Notes: generated by a model not told the origin, from the sequence alone. 64,000 nucleotides of DNA from Trebonia sp963759545 (GCA_963759545.1 CAVXAB010000017.1:62001-126000); one strand, 5' to 3'; positions 1 to 7,874 are shown, numbered from the stretch's first letter. Numbers and translations are program-made.

Positions 1-7
1 GATCTAG

Positions 8-649
8 GTGGAACGATGGCTTAGCAGGTGGGCGCCGCTTACTGGCGTGGTCGCGGCGATCTTGCTCATAGTCGCCTTCTTCACCGGAGGCAACACGCCG
101 AATACCAACGCATCGCCGGCCAGCGTGATCTCCTTCTTCGTCAGGAACGGCTCGACGGCTAAGACCTTGGGGCTGATCGGGACCTTCGCCATGATCTTCT
201 TCGTCTTCTTCGCGGTGGCCCTGGCCAGCAGGATGCGCGGGGGCAGCGCGTGGCTGGCCAACGGCATGGTCGCCGGCGCGGTGTTCGGCGCGGTCGGCGT
301 CGCTGCCCTGTTCAGCGTCCAGTACGTTCTCGGGGACAACGCCCGCTACCTGAACGCCGGATCGGCGTCAGCGCTCAACCTGCTCAACAACGACTTGTTC
401 CTGCCCGCCGCCGCGGGAATGTGCGTGTTCGGCATCGTCGGCGGCCTGGCAGTCGCGGCGAGCAGGGTACTCCCCCGGTGGATGGGATGGGTGCTGGTGG
501 TCATCGGCGCCTGCTGCGCCAGCCCGCTGCTGTTCTTCGCCCTCCTGGTTACCGCCGCCTGGATGCTGGTGGCGGGGATCTGGCTGACGGTGCGAGGACT
601 GCCGCAGCTGCGCGAACAGGAGCCTGAGGTCAGCCTCGCGCACGTCTAG
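8..649 (+). CDS. multi-pass membrane protein, unknown function
   Basis: A 213-residue hydrophobic protein starting at a GTG near the window edge. About six membrane helices can be picked out: residues 12-28, 55-72, 84-105, 133-152, 158-172 and 176-196. A soluble loop follows the first helix and the tail is short and polar. The layout resembles the DUF4386-type or small uncharacterised membrane proteins common in actinobacteria, but no catalytic or ligand motif is visible and I assign no function. The upstream region is outside the window, so operon membership and a possible earlier start cannot be judged. It converges on the HAD gene that follows. Confidence 0.75.
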   Translation: MERWLSRWAPLTGVVAAILLIVAFFTGGNTPNTNASPASVISFFVRNGSTAKTLGLIGTFAMIFFVFFAVALASRMRGGSAWLANGMVAGAVFGAVGVAALFSVQYVLGDNARYLNAGSASALNLLNNDLFLPAAAGMCVFGIVGGLAVAASRVLPRWMGWVLVVIGACCASPLLFFALLVTAAWMLVAGIWLTVRGLPQLREQEPEVSLAHV

Positions 650-660
650 GTCCGCGTCAC

Positions 661-1269
661 TTAGCCGCCTAGCCCCTGGTACCAGGCTGGGAACTCCTCA
701 AGCGTGCCGAGCACCAGCTCGGCGCCGGCACGGCGCAGCTCCGCCGCGGTGAACGAGCCGGTCGCGACGCCGATCGCGCGCACGCCCGCGGAGACTCCAG
801 CGATGATGTCCGGCGGGGTGTCGCCGACGTAGACCGCGGCCTTCAGGCTGCGCAGCACCTCGGCCTTCTCCGGGCCGTGCACGTGCGTGAACAGCTCGTC
901 CACGCTCAGCCCCGCGGCGCGCAGGCTCGGCCCCACCGAGACCGGGTGCTTGGCCGTGATGATCACCGCCCGCTCCCCCGCCGCCCGGACCGCCGCGAGC
1001 GCCTCGCGCGCGCCGGGCAGCGCCGACGTCTTCTCCGCCGCCAGCCGCACGTAATGCCGCCGGTAGCAGGCGGCCGCCTCGGCGACGCGTTCCGGCGGGA
1101 ACCAGTAGGCGAGCTCGTCCTCGAGCTTGATCCCGAGCCGGCCGTCCACCGCGTCGAGGTCGATGCCAGCGGACATTTCCCTTGACGTCGCCTCGAACGA
1201 GGCCATGATGGCCGGCCGCGAGTCGATCAGCGTCATATCCAGGTCAAAGCCGACCGGGCCAATTCCCAT
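661..1269 (-). CDS. HAD-superfamily phosphatase
   Basis: A 202-residue haloacid-dehalogenase-fold hydrolase, probably acting on a small phosphorylated metabolite in the cytoplasm. Motif I is DLDMT near residues 9-13, supplying the Asp nucleophile and acid/base Asp. A helical cap follows, then motif II/III Thr-Ala-Lys near residue 105 (ITAKH) and motif IV GDTPPD near residue 149, with the acidic pair that binds magnesium. The length fits Gph/PGP-type phosphatases with a small cap. Substrate cannot be read from sequence; phosphoglycolate-like compounds or nucleotides are possible. It is a stand-alone gene, tail to tail with the membrane protein before it. Confidence 0.85.
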   Translation of the reverse strand: MGIGPVGFDLDMTLIDSRPAIMASFEATSREMSAGIDLDAVDGRLGIKLEDELAYWFPPERVAEAAACYRRHYVRLAAEKTSALPGAREALAAVRAAGERAVIITAKHPVSVGPSLRAAGLSVDELFTHVHGPEKAEVLRSLKAAVYVGDTPPDIIAGVSAGVRAIGVATGSFTAAELRRAGAELVLGTLEEFPAWYQGLGG

Positions 1270-1357
1270 CCCGCCTCCTCAGTGCGCGCCAGGTCGAGGC
1301 TAGCCGGCCGCGTGCAACACGCTCGCGTTCTGATGATTCCTGCTTTTGATCGCGGGG

Positions 1358-3520
1358 CTAGCGGTCTACCAGGTGGCGGTCGGCCTCGTCGCCGAGCATC
1401 GCGCGGGACAGCTTTGTCAGGACGTGTTCGAGTTCCGCGTGCTGCTGCGGTGACCAGCCGGCGAGCTGGCTCTCCAGCCAGTGGTGCTTGGCCGCGAAGA
1501 GCCGGTCGGCGGTCTCGGCGCCGGACGGGGTGAGGGCAAGCACGCCGTCGGTCCGCGTGATCAGGCCGCGGTCGACAAGCAGCTGGGCGTTCGGGTGGCC
1601 CTCCTCCATCGTCACGCCGGCCTGCCTGGCCAGGTCGGGGCCCGGTGTCGCGCCCTGCTTGGCGAGCATGGTGAGGATCCAGCACGCGCCGCCCGGCAGG
1701 TCGAGGCCGGCCGCGCGGGCGAGCTTGGCGTAGCCGAAGCGGCGCAGGTCGGTGGCGGAGAGCCGGGACAGCACGCGCTCGGCCTCCTGCCACGAGGTCC
1801 TGTTGGTGGGCGCGCCGCCCATCGCCTCGCCGAGGTCGGCGGCGCTCGCCGAGCCGCGCAGCGTCTCCGACTCCGGGGAGGGCTCGCCCGTCGCCGTGCG
1901 CAGCGGCACCTCGCGCAGGAACCAGGCCAGGATGAACGCGACACAAGCGATCGGGACCGCCGTGAGGAACACCGGGTGCAGCGCGAGGCTGTAGGCGTGC
2001 AGGATCGCCTGATGCAGGTCGGCGGGGAGCGCCTTGAGCACGGACGAGTTGCCCTGGACGGTCGCGGCGCTGAACCCGGGCGGCAGCTTCTTGCCGGCGA
2101 GCGCCGCGGTCAGCTGCCGCGCGAGCTGGTTGGAGAAGATGGCGCCGAACACCGACACGCCGAAGGCACCGCCGATCGTGCGGAAGAACGTCGCGCCGGA
2201 CGTGGCGGCGCCGAGGTCGGCGTAGCCGACCGCGTTCTGCACCGCGATCACCAGGACCTGGATGACCAGGCCGAGGCTGAACCCGAGGAGGAAGAAGTAC
2301 AGGTTCATCAGGTAGGTCGGGGTGGTCTCGTCCAGCGTGGACAGCAGGTACAGCGCTACCGCCATGACGGCCGTGCCGACGATCGGGAAGACCTTGTACC
2401 GGCCGGTCCGTGCGATGATCTGGCCGCTGCCGATCGACGTGACGAGCAGGCCGAGCACCATCGGCAGCAGGTAGACGCCGGAGATCGTCGGCGAGACGCC
2501 GTGCACCACCTGCAGGAACAGCGGCAGGTAGGACAGCGCGCCGAACATCGCGAAGCCGGCCGCGAGGCCGATCGCGGCGGCGACGGAGAAGACCGAGTTC
2601 TTGAACAACCGCAGCGGCAGGACGGGCTCGGCGGCGTAGCGGGCGGAGAAGTACCAGGCGAGCAGCAGCAGCGCGGACAGGGCGAACAGCCCGATGATCA
2701 CCGGCGAGGACCAGGCGTACGTGGTGCCGCCCCAGGAGGTCGCGAGCACGATCGCGGTGGCGAACCCGGCGAGCGTGGTCGCGCCGAGGTAGTCGATCTT
2801 GTGGTGCTGCCTGGTGCTGGCCGCGGGGAGCACCACGGCGATCACGACAAGCGCGATCGCGCCGACCGGCAAGTTGATGTAGAACACCCAGCGCCAGCTG
2901 AGGTTGTCGACGAAGAACCCGCCGACCAGCGGGCCGATGACGGACGCGACGCCGAAGACCGCGCCGAACGCGCCCTGGTACTTGCCGCGCTGCCGCGGCG
3001 GCACGATGTCGCCGACGATCGCCTGGGTCAGTACCAGCAGGCCGCCGCCGCCGACGCCCTGGACCGCGCGGAAGGCGATGAGCTCGCCCATGTTCCGCGA
3101 CTGGCCGCACAGGGCCGAGCCGATCAGGAAGATCACGATCGCGCCGAGGAAGAGGTACTTGCGGCCGTACTGGTCGCCGAGCTTGCCCCAGACCTGCGTG
3201 GTCGCGGTCGAGGCGAGCAGGTACGCGGTCACGACCCAGGACAGGTGAGAAAGGCCGCCGAGGTCGTTGACGATCGTCGGCAGCGCGGTGGAGACGATCG
3301 TCTGGTCGAGCGCGGAGAGCAGCAGCGCGAGCATGAGCGCGCCGTAGATGACCAGCAGCTTCTGGCCGTGCTCCTCGGCCCCTGGCGCGTCACCGGCAGG
3401 CCGTGCCGCCGCCCGCGCTTCCGCCGACCCTGCCGGCGGCACCGACCCTGCCGGCGGCACCGACCCTGCCGGCGGCGCCGGGACGCGCGGCGCGGGCGCC
3501 GATTCCCCTGGTGTCGTCAC
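1358..3520 (-). CDS. DHA2-family (EmrB/QacA) drug exporter with C-terminal winged-helix domain
   Basis: A proton-coupled multidrug exporter of the 14-helix DHA2 branch of the major facilitator superfamily. Family signatures include LDQTIVSTALPTI in helix 1 and a GKLGDQYGRK loop between helices 2 and 3. I place the start at the GTG at 3520, giving 720 residues, because the frame upstream is not convincing. The N-terminal tail is Pro/Ala-rich and encoded by a perfect tandem repeat. After the last helix there is an extra soluble region of roughly 170 residues whose last 120 look like a MarR/PadR-type winged helix (LTMLAKQG... LLVDRGLITRTDG... LTPSG). Exporters with such a C-terminal domain occur in actinobacteria. 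The domain may sense substrate or bind a partner; DNA binding by a membrane protein is only a guess. Confidence 0.88.
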   Translation of the reverse strand: MTTPGESAPAPRVPAPPAGSVPPAGSVPPAGSAEARAAARPAGDAPGAEEHGQKLLVIYGALMLALLLSALDQTIVSTALPTIVNDLGGLSHLSWVVTAYLLASTATTQVWGKLGDQYGRKYLFLGAIVIFLIGSALCGQSRNMGELIAFRAVQGVGGGGLLVLTQAIVGDIVPPRQRGKYQGAFGAVFGVASVIGPLVGGFFVDNLSWRWVFYINLPVGAIALVVIAVVLPAASTRQHHKIDYLGATTLAGFATAIVLATSWGGTTYAWSSPVIIGLFALSALLLLAWYFSARYAAEPVLPLRLFKNSVFSVAAAIGLAAGFAMFGALSYLPLFLQVVHGVSPTISGVYLLPMVLGLLVTSIGSGQIIARTGRYKVFPIVGTAVMAVALYLLSTLDETTPTYLMNLYFFLLGFSLGLVIQVLVIAVQNAVGYADLGAATSGATFFRTIGGAFGVSVFGAIFSNQLARQLTAALAGKKLPPGFSAATVQGNSSVLKALPADLHQAILHAYSLALHPVFLTAVPIACVAFILAWFLREVPLRTATGEPSPESETLRGSASAADLGEAMGGAPTNRTSWQEAERVLSRLSATDLRRFGYAKLARAAGLDLPGGACWILTMLAKQGATPGPDLARQAGVTMEEGHPNAQLLVDRGLITRTDGVLALTPSGAETADRLFAAKHHWLESQLAGWSPQQHAELEHVLTKLSRAMLGDEADRHLVDR
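3424..3477 (-). repeat. 3 x 18-bp tandem repeat in exporter N-terminus
   Basis: Three head-to-tail copies of an 18-bp unit, the last differing at one base. They encode three copies of a Pro-Pro-Ala-Gly-Ser-type hexapeptide in the cytoplasmic N-terminal tail of the exporter. Whole-codon units allow copy number to change without breaking the frame. Confidence 0.9.
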
Positions 3521-3689
3521 ACTGGGCTGATACCCCGTCAACAACGGGGCCAACTTACGCCCGGCGGCCAACCGGGCGCCCGACGCAGGTGGTCGAGCGC
3601 TGAAACAACGCCGAAACAACGCCGAAACGGTGGTGACGTACGATTTCGCTGGTAAAAGCACACTGCAGACCACCGAAGGGGTAAGCGCC

Positions 3690-3773
3690 ATGACCGACTA
3701 CCTGATCGCGGCCGTCCTCTTCGTCGCCATGATCACGACCCTCGTCTACCTGTGGAAGCGCGAGCATTCCTGA
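3690..3773 (+). CDS. 27-residue single-pass membrane microprotein (candidate)
   Basis: An ATG at 3690 follows a purine-rich GAAGGGG stretch at plausible ribosome-binding distance and opens a 27-codon frame ending in TGA at 3771-3773. The product begins MTDYLIAAVLFVAM, is hydrophobic to about residue 22, and ends in a short charged tail (WKREHS). This is the architecture of a one-helix regulatory subunit or transporter companion such as KdpF or CydX, though it matches neither by sequence. It reads divergently from the DHA2 exporter and lies just before the SGNH hydrolase gene. The region at 3598-3630 upstream holds repeated CGAAACAACGC units that could be regulatory. Function is unknown. Confidence 0.5.
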   Translation: MTDYLIAAVLFVAMITTLVYLWKREHS

Positions 3774-3958
3774 TCCGCGCCCAGGGCTCGTCCCGCTTCC
3801 GGCGGCCCGCGGGGACAAAAGGCCGGCGCCGAGCGTTATCCCGAACGGTGGCGTGCTTCGCGTGGCAGGTCACCCTGTCCTTGACGGCAGGCCACGCATT
3901 CATACGGGGGACGTATGCCGTTTGTTGTCGATTTGGCGCCGGTCGCCGACACTTGGCC

Positions 3959-4855
3959 GTGACCCGGCGCCGGTACGGACGAATCGCCGCGGTAGCGGCG
4001 GGCCTGATCGCCTGCTGCCTGCTGCTCTCGCTATGGATCGGCGCGCGCTACCGCGATGCCGCGTCGTCGCGTGCCGTGTCCTCGGTGCAGCTCGAGCAGC
4101 CCGGGGGCCGGGCGGCGCCGGCGCCAGGGCGGCCGGGTCACCGCCCCGCGATGCTGTCGGTCACCACGCCGCTCGCCGCGTGCGAGGCGCGGATCGAGCG
4201 TGAGGCGCAACGGCTCCCGACCGTCGCGATCGTCGGCGCGTCCTACACGGCAGGGACAGGGCCGGACAACCCGGAGCTGTCCTGGGCGGTGGCGCTTGCC
4301 CGGCTGCTGCACTGGAACGCCGTCATCTACGGTGTCCCTGGCGCGGGCTACGTCAGGACCAGCGCCAGCGGGCGCGGGCCGATGTCGCGCATGCTGAGCC
4401 AGGAGGGGCTGCACCGCCTCGGCCCGGCGCTGGTGGTCGTGCAGGCGGGGCACGACGACGTCGGCGTGCCCGCCGGACTTGAAGGACGGCGGGTCCGCGC
4501 GGCCGTGAACCTGATCAAGGCGGCGGCGCCGGGGGCGCGGATCGCGCTGCTCACCACCTTCGCCGTCGCGCCGGGCGGCTCGCCCGCGCTGCGCCAGACC
4601 GACCAGGCCATCGTGACGGCAGGCACCGCGGCGGACCCGGACGTCATCGTCATGGACCCGCTCGCCGGGCGGTGGATGTTCCCCAGGGCAGGCGACGGCC
4701 TGCATCCCACGGCGGCCGGTGACGCGTGGATCGCGCGCACGGTCGCGGCCAGCCTGCGCGCGCACGGCGTGCGGCCCGCTACGGCGACCTCGACCACGCC
4801 GGTCATCTGCGATGTCTCCGTCGGCGCGGGAAAGCCCGTAAGCGCGACCGCCTGA
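3959..4855 (+). CDS. membrane-anchored SGNH/GDSL-type hydrolase
   Basis: A predicted extracytoplasmic esterase or acyl-hydrolase of 298 residues. I start it at the GTG at 3959, which yields a basic N-terminus (VTRRRYGR) followed by one hydrophobic helix near residues 9-28, a signal anchor. The frame is open further upstream but that extension is not protein-like. The SGNH blocks are visible: block I IVGASYTAGTG with the nucleophile Ser (GAS instead of GDS), a Gly block around YGVPGAGYV, block III QAGHDD where Asn is usual, and block V DGLHPTAAG with the catalytic Asp-x-x-His. The altered blocks I and III are common in actinobacterial members. Substrate unknown; cell-wall polysaccharide deacetylation is one possibility. 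Confidence 0.82.
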   Translation: MTRRRYGRIAAVAAGLIACCLLLSLWIGARYRDAASSRAVSSVQLEQPGGRAAPAPGRPGHRPAMLSVTTPLAACEARIEREAQRLPTVAIVGASYTAGTGPDNPELSWAVALARLLHWNAVIYGVPGAGYVRTSASGRGPMSRMLSQEGLHRLGPALVVVQAGHDDVGVPAGLEGRRVRAAVNLIKAAAPGARIALLTTFAVAPGGSPALRQTDQAIVTAGTAADPDVIVMDPLAGRWMFPRAGDGLHPTAAGDAWIARTVAASLRAHGVRPATATSTTPVICDVSVGAGKPVSATA

Positions 4856-4891
4856 CCGCGGTATTAGGGCCCCCGCGGTTAGAGCCCGCGG

Positions 4892-5686
4892 TTAGGAGGG
4901 CGCAGTCGCCTGGAAGTGCGTGAGGAGGGCGTTGGTGACCGGGCCAGGCTTCTCGTAGTGGGCGAAGTGGGAGGCGGCCTGGATGACGGTCAGCCGGGCG
5001 CCTTGGATGTTGCGCGCCGTGTAGGCGCCGACCGAGGGAGGCGCGGCGACGTCTTCCGCGCCGGAGACGACGAGGGTGGGCGCCTTGACGCTGGCGAGCT
5101 GCGGGCGCAGGTCGAGCGCGGCGATGGCCTCGCCGCAGCCCGCGTACCCCTCCGGGCTCGTGCCCTTGAGCATGGCGACGACGGTCTCGACCTGCTCGGG
5201 TTCGCTTGCCATGAAGCGCGGAGTGAACCAGCGCGGCACGACCACGCCGGCGAGCGCCGCCATGCCGTCCTTGCGGACGAGCGCGGCGCGGTCGTGCCAT
5301 GCCTGCGCGTCCGGCATGGGCGTGAGCGCCGCGCAGCAGACGGCCAGGGAGGTGACCCGCTCCGGGGCGTTGGCGGCCAGCCAGATGCCGGTCATGCCGC
5401 CCAGGGAGACGCCGGCGAAGGCGAACCGCTCGATGCCGTAGTTGTTCAGCGTCGCCAGGACATCGGCGCCGAGTTCGGCGATCGTGTAGGGGCCCTCGGG
5501 GGCCGGGGACTGCGCGCCGGGGGCGCCGTGGCCACGGGGCTCGTAGCGGACTACCCGGAAATACCGGGACAGGACCGGGACCTGGTGCGACCAGACGTCG
5601 CGGGTGGTGCCGATGGGGTTGCCGAGCACCAGCACGGGGGCGCCTTGCGGCCCCTCGACGGACGAGACCAGCTGCTGCGCGGGCAC
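4892..5686 (-). CDS. pcaD: 3-oxoadipate enol-lactonase
   Basis: A 264-residue alpha/beta hydrolase that opens beta-ketoadipate enol-lactone to beta-ketoadipate, downstream of PcaC in protocatechuate breakdown. The nucleophile elbow GVSLGG holds the catalytic Ser, the acid is in SGAEDVAAPP and the His in ASHFAHYEKP; the oxyanion-hole region is around GNPIGTT. Length and motif order match PcaD. Identity rests on the family pattern and its place after pcaHG, facing the same way. In some actinobacteria PcaD is fused to PcaC (PcaL); here the two are separate genes at opposite ends of the cluster. A 152-base gap containing a hairpin and a cluster-specific repeat separates it from pcaG. Confidence 0.87.
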   Translation of the reverse strand: MPAQQLVSSVEGPQGAPVLVLGNPIGTTRDVWSHQVPVLSRYFRVVRYEPRGHGAPGAQSPAPEGPYTIAELGADVLATLNNYGIERFAFAGVSLGGMTGIWLAANAPERVTSLAVCCAALTPMPDAQAWHDRAALVRKDGMAALAGVVVPRWFTPRFMASEPEQVETVVAMLKGTSPEGYAGCGEAIAALDLRPQLASVKAPTLVVSGAEDVAAPPSVGAYTARNIQGARLTVIQAASHFAHYEKPGPVTNALLTHFQATAPS

Positions 5687-5723
5687 TGCGGAACCCCCAG
5701 GTCGTGTTGGCCAGGCGCGATGC

Positions 5724-5740
5724 GCTTCTTGCTGTTATCC
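5724..5740 (-). repeat. pca intergenic repeat, copy 1
   Basis: A 17-bp sequence, on the coding strand GGATAACAGCAAGAAGC, about 40 bases before the pcaD start. It is identical to copy 3 before pcaC and matches 15 of the 16 aligned bases of copy 2 at the pcaC stop codon. Function unknown. Confidence 0.75.
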
Positions 5741-5778
5741 CAGGCAAAGGCGCAGGGCGGCGGGGCCGGAATGAGACA

Positions 5779-5818
5779 GTGGATCGTTAGGAGCACCATA
5801 GCGCGCCTAACGATCCAC
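5779..5818. terminator. intercistronic hairpin between pcaG and pcaD
   Basis: Perfect 13-bp inverted repeat (GTGGATCGTTAGG and its complement) at 5779-5791 and 5806-5818 around a 14-base loop. No T-run follows in the direction of transcription. It could be a partial terminator, an RNA-stability element or an operator. Confidence 0.55.
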
Positions 5819-5838
5819 GCTGATTGGGAAGCGGGCGG

Positions 5839-6408
5839 TTACAGGTCGAAGAAGACGGTTTCGTCCTCGCCTTGCATGTGGATGTCGAAGCGGAGCAGGT
5901 TGTCCCCGGCGGGTGCCGCGATGAGGGTGGCGCGGCGGCCGGCGGGCACCGACTCGAGCACCGGGTCGGCGTCGTTGGCGGCTTCCTCGTCGGGGAAGTA
6001 GATGCGGGTGACGGAGCGGTCGAGCATGCCGCGGGAGAAGACGGACACGTCGATGTGCGGGGCCTGGGTGCGGCCGTCGCCGGCCGGCAGCGGGCCTGGC
6101 TTGAGGGTGACGATCGTGTAGGTGCCGTCGTGGCCGGTCGGGGCGCGGCCGAAGCCGCGGAACGCGGTGTCGCCGTCGGGGACGGGGCCGCGCGGGTCAG
6201 CGGGGTGCGCGAACCGGCCCCCGGGGCTGGCCTGCCAGGTCTCGATCAGGCCGTCGGGGACCGGGTCGCCGGCCCCGTCGTAGAGCCGCCCGTAGATCGT
6301 GATCGCGCCCGGCGTGCCGGCCGGGACCACGTAGGGGCCTTCCGGCCAGGGCAGCCGCATCGAGAAGTAGGGGCCGACGGTCTGCGACGGGGTGAGCAGC
6401 TCACTCAC
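5839..6408 (-). CDS. pcaG: protocatechuate 3,4-dioxygenase alpha subunit
   Basis: 189 residues, the alpha subunit of the intradiol dioxygenase that splits protocatechuate to 3-carboxy-cis,cis-muconate. Recognisable stretches are the N-terminal LTPSQTVGPYFS, the conserved I-x-GRLYDGAGDPVPDGLIETWQA and APHIDVSVFSRG. In this family the alpha subunit shapes the active site while the iron ligands are in beta. The GTG start overlaps the pcaH stop by four bases (GTGA), so the subunits are probably translationally coupled. Because pcaH is frameshifted, the pcaH 5' part and pcaG read as one long open frame; that apparent fusion is an artefact. Confidence 0.9.
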   Translation of the reverse strand: MSELLTPSQTVGPYFSMRLPWPEGPYVVPAGTPGAITIYGRLYDGAGDPVPDGLIETWQASPGGRFAHPADPRGPVPDGDTAFRGFGRAPTGHDGTYTIVTLKPGPLPAGDGRTQAPHIDVSVFSRGMLDRSVTRIYFPDEEAANDADPVLESVPAGRRATLIAAPAGDNLLRFDIHMQGEDETVFFDL

Positions 6409-7161
6409 GGGTGCGCCTCCTCGAACAGGGTCTGGCGGGGGCCGCGCAGCACGATGTCGAACCGGTAGCCAAGGGCCCACTCCGGCTGGGTGTCGTCCAG
6501 GGAGAACTCCGCGACCATCCGCGCCCTGGCCGCCTGGTCGGGGACGGAGTTGTAGATCGGGTCGTAGGGCAGCAGCGGGTCGCCGGGGAAGTACATCTGG
6601 GTGACGAGCCGCTGGGTGAACGCGCGGCCGAACAGGCTGAAGTGGATGTGCGCCGGGCCGCCAGGCGTTGTAGTGGTTACCCCACGGGTAGGAGCCCGGG
6701 GCGATCGTGATGAACCGGTACCGGCCGCCGGAGTCGGTGATCGCCCGGCCGGTCCCGTCGAAGTTCGGGTCCAGCGGCGCGGGATGGTGCTCGCGGGCGT
6801 GCCGGTACCGGCCGGCCGCGTTGGTCTGCCAGATCTCCACCAGCGTGTCCGGCACCGGCCGCCCGCCAGAATCGCGCACCTGCCCGGACACGATGATCCG
6901 CTGCCCCTGCGGCTCACCCGCGTGCTGCGTCGTCAGGTCCGCGTCGCCCATGGTGATCAGCTCGTCACCGAGCAGCGGGCCGGTCACCTCGGTCAGCCGC
7001 TGCGGGAGGAGCACCAGCGGCTGCCTCGGGTGGCGCAGCCCGGTCGACTTGTACCCCGGGGAATCCAGCGGCGGATGGTTACCCGGCTGCGGCTTGAGGT
7101 ACTCAGGCAAGTCGAACTTGCCCGAGTCCGGGACGATCAGCCCCTGTTCGGACACGGTCAC
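6405..7161 (-). pseudogene. pcaH: protocatechuate 3,4-dioxygenase beta subunit (frameshifted)
   Basis: The iron-binding beta subunit, starting at GTG 7161 with AAGGAG ten bases upstream. The first frame is excellent through TLVEIWQTNAAGRYRH and GNHYNAWRP, then derails at a run of Gs on the plus strand at 6655-6657. One surplus base there moves the expected AHIHFSLFGRAF into another frame, which then reads to the stop at 6405. The 757-base span is one base over a multiple of three. With that base removed the protein is about 251 residues with the usual iron ligands, two Tyr and the two His of the A-H-I-H region. The rest of the pathway looks intact, so a sequencing error is as likely as a real mutation. 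Confidence 0.85.
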
Positions 7162-7277
7162 AGTGGTCTAACTCCTTCGCATGACTGCCGACTCACGCGG
7201 CTGGCGCCAGTCTGGCTGACGAGTCCGGCGGGTCAATGAGGGCTCAGCGGTACTCAGCGAGCGCCGCCTGGCTCCGT

Positions 7278-7294
7278 ATGTATGAGTTATACAT
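7278..7294. promoter_or_regulatory. candidate operator upstream of pcaHG
   Basis: A perfect inverted repeat ATGTAT-(5)-ATACAT, with spacer GAGTT, in an AT-rich pocket about 115 bases before the pcaH start. Its position in the 286-base gap between pcaC and pcaH and its symmetry suit a MarR-type (PcaV) or IclR-type regulator. No such regulator gene is in the window. Confidence 0.45.
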
Positions 7295-7433
7295 CGGCCG
7301 CAGGACGCCATCGCGCCTAGGGTACGGACGATCGCATCACAGACAAACCATGGTGCTCTCCCCCAAGAACCGCAGGTCGGCCGCTGTGACCGGGGCACAA
7401 CTCGACAACGGCGGGCCGTGTGAGCTTCGCCAC

Positions 7434-7449
7434 GCTCCTTGCTGTTATC
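7434..7449 (-). repeat. pca intergenic repeat, copy 2
   Basis: A 16-bp match to the pca repeat with one mismatch. On the coding strand it reads GATAACAGCAAGGAGC, and its first two bases are part of the pcaC TGA stop codon. Confidence 0.65.
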
Positions 7450-7837
7450 AGCCTTCCTGTTCCCGGTACTCCTTGATCGCCCTGGCGGCGATGGCGAACG
7501 CGCGGTTCGCCACCGGCACGCCGGCGTACAGTCCGACCTGGAGCAGCACCTCCTGAATCTGCTCCTCGGTGAGGCCGTTGCGCAGCGCCGCCTTGACGTG
7601 CATGTGCAGCTCGTCCTCGTGCTGCAGCGCGGCGAGGACGGTGAGCGTGACGATGGACCGCTCCGGCCGGGCAAGCCCGGGGCGCGACCAGATCTCACCC
7701 CAGGCGTACCGGGTGATCCAGTCCTGGAACGGCGCGGTGAACTCGCTCGTGTTGGCGACCGCCCGGTCCACGTGCGCGTCCCCGAGGACGGCCCGGCGGA
7801 CCCGCATCCCCTGCTCGGTGCGCTGTTCATCGTTCAC
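7448..7837 (-). CDS. pcaC: 4-carboxymuconolactone decarboxylase
   Basis: 129 residues, an AhpD-like alpha-helical enzyme that decarboxylates gamma-carboxymuconolactone to beta-ketoadipate enol-lactone. Family hallmarks are MRVRRAVLGDAHVDRA near the start, F-x-x-x-I-T-R-Y-A-W-G, the helix RSIVTLTVLAALQHEDELHMHV and the C-terminal EEIQEVLLQVGLYAGVP. I choose the GTG at 7837, which has GGAG about ten bases upstream; the frame continues upstream but without family similarity. It follows pcaB by 71 bases in the same direction. Copies of the cluster-specific repeat sit just before its start and across its stop. Confidence 0.9.
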   Translation of the reverse strand: MNDEQRTEQGMRVRRAVLGDAHVDRAVANTSEFTAPFQDWITRYAWGEIWSRPGLARPERSIVTLTVLAALQHEDELHMHVKAALRNGLTEEQIQEVLLQVGLYAGVPVANRAFAIAARAIKEYREQEG

Positions 7838-7857
7838 GGTGTCGTTACTCCGCTCTC

Positions 7858-7874
7858 GCTTCTTGCTGTTATCC
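7858..7874 (-). repeat. pca intergenic repeat, copy 3
   Basis: Exact 17-bp match to copy 1 (coding strand GGATAACAGCAAGAAGC), about 20 bases before the pcaC start, in the pcaB-pcaC gap. Confidence 0.75.

Noticed and set aside
3424..3477. 18-bp repeats considered as regulatory iterons
   Set aside because: They are in frame within the exporter coding region and encode a repeated peptide.
1481..3655. A long plus-strand open frame opposite the exporter gene
   Set aside because: Antisense of a GC-rich gene; the translation is low-complexity Arg/Gly/Asp with no family pattern, a codon-bias shadow.
5839..7161. An apparent fusion of the two protocatechuate dioxygenase subunits
   Set aside because: Created by the pcaH frameshift; the true pcaG start and the pcaH stop with GTGA overlap are both visible.
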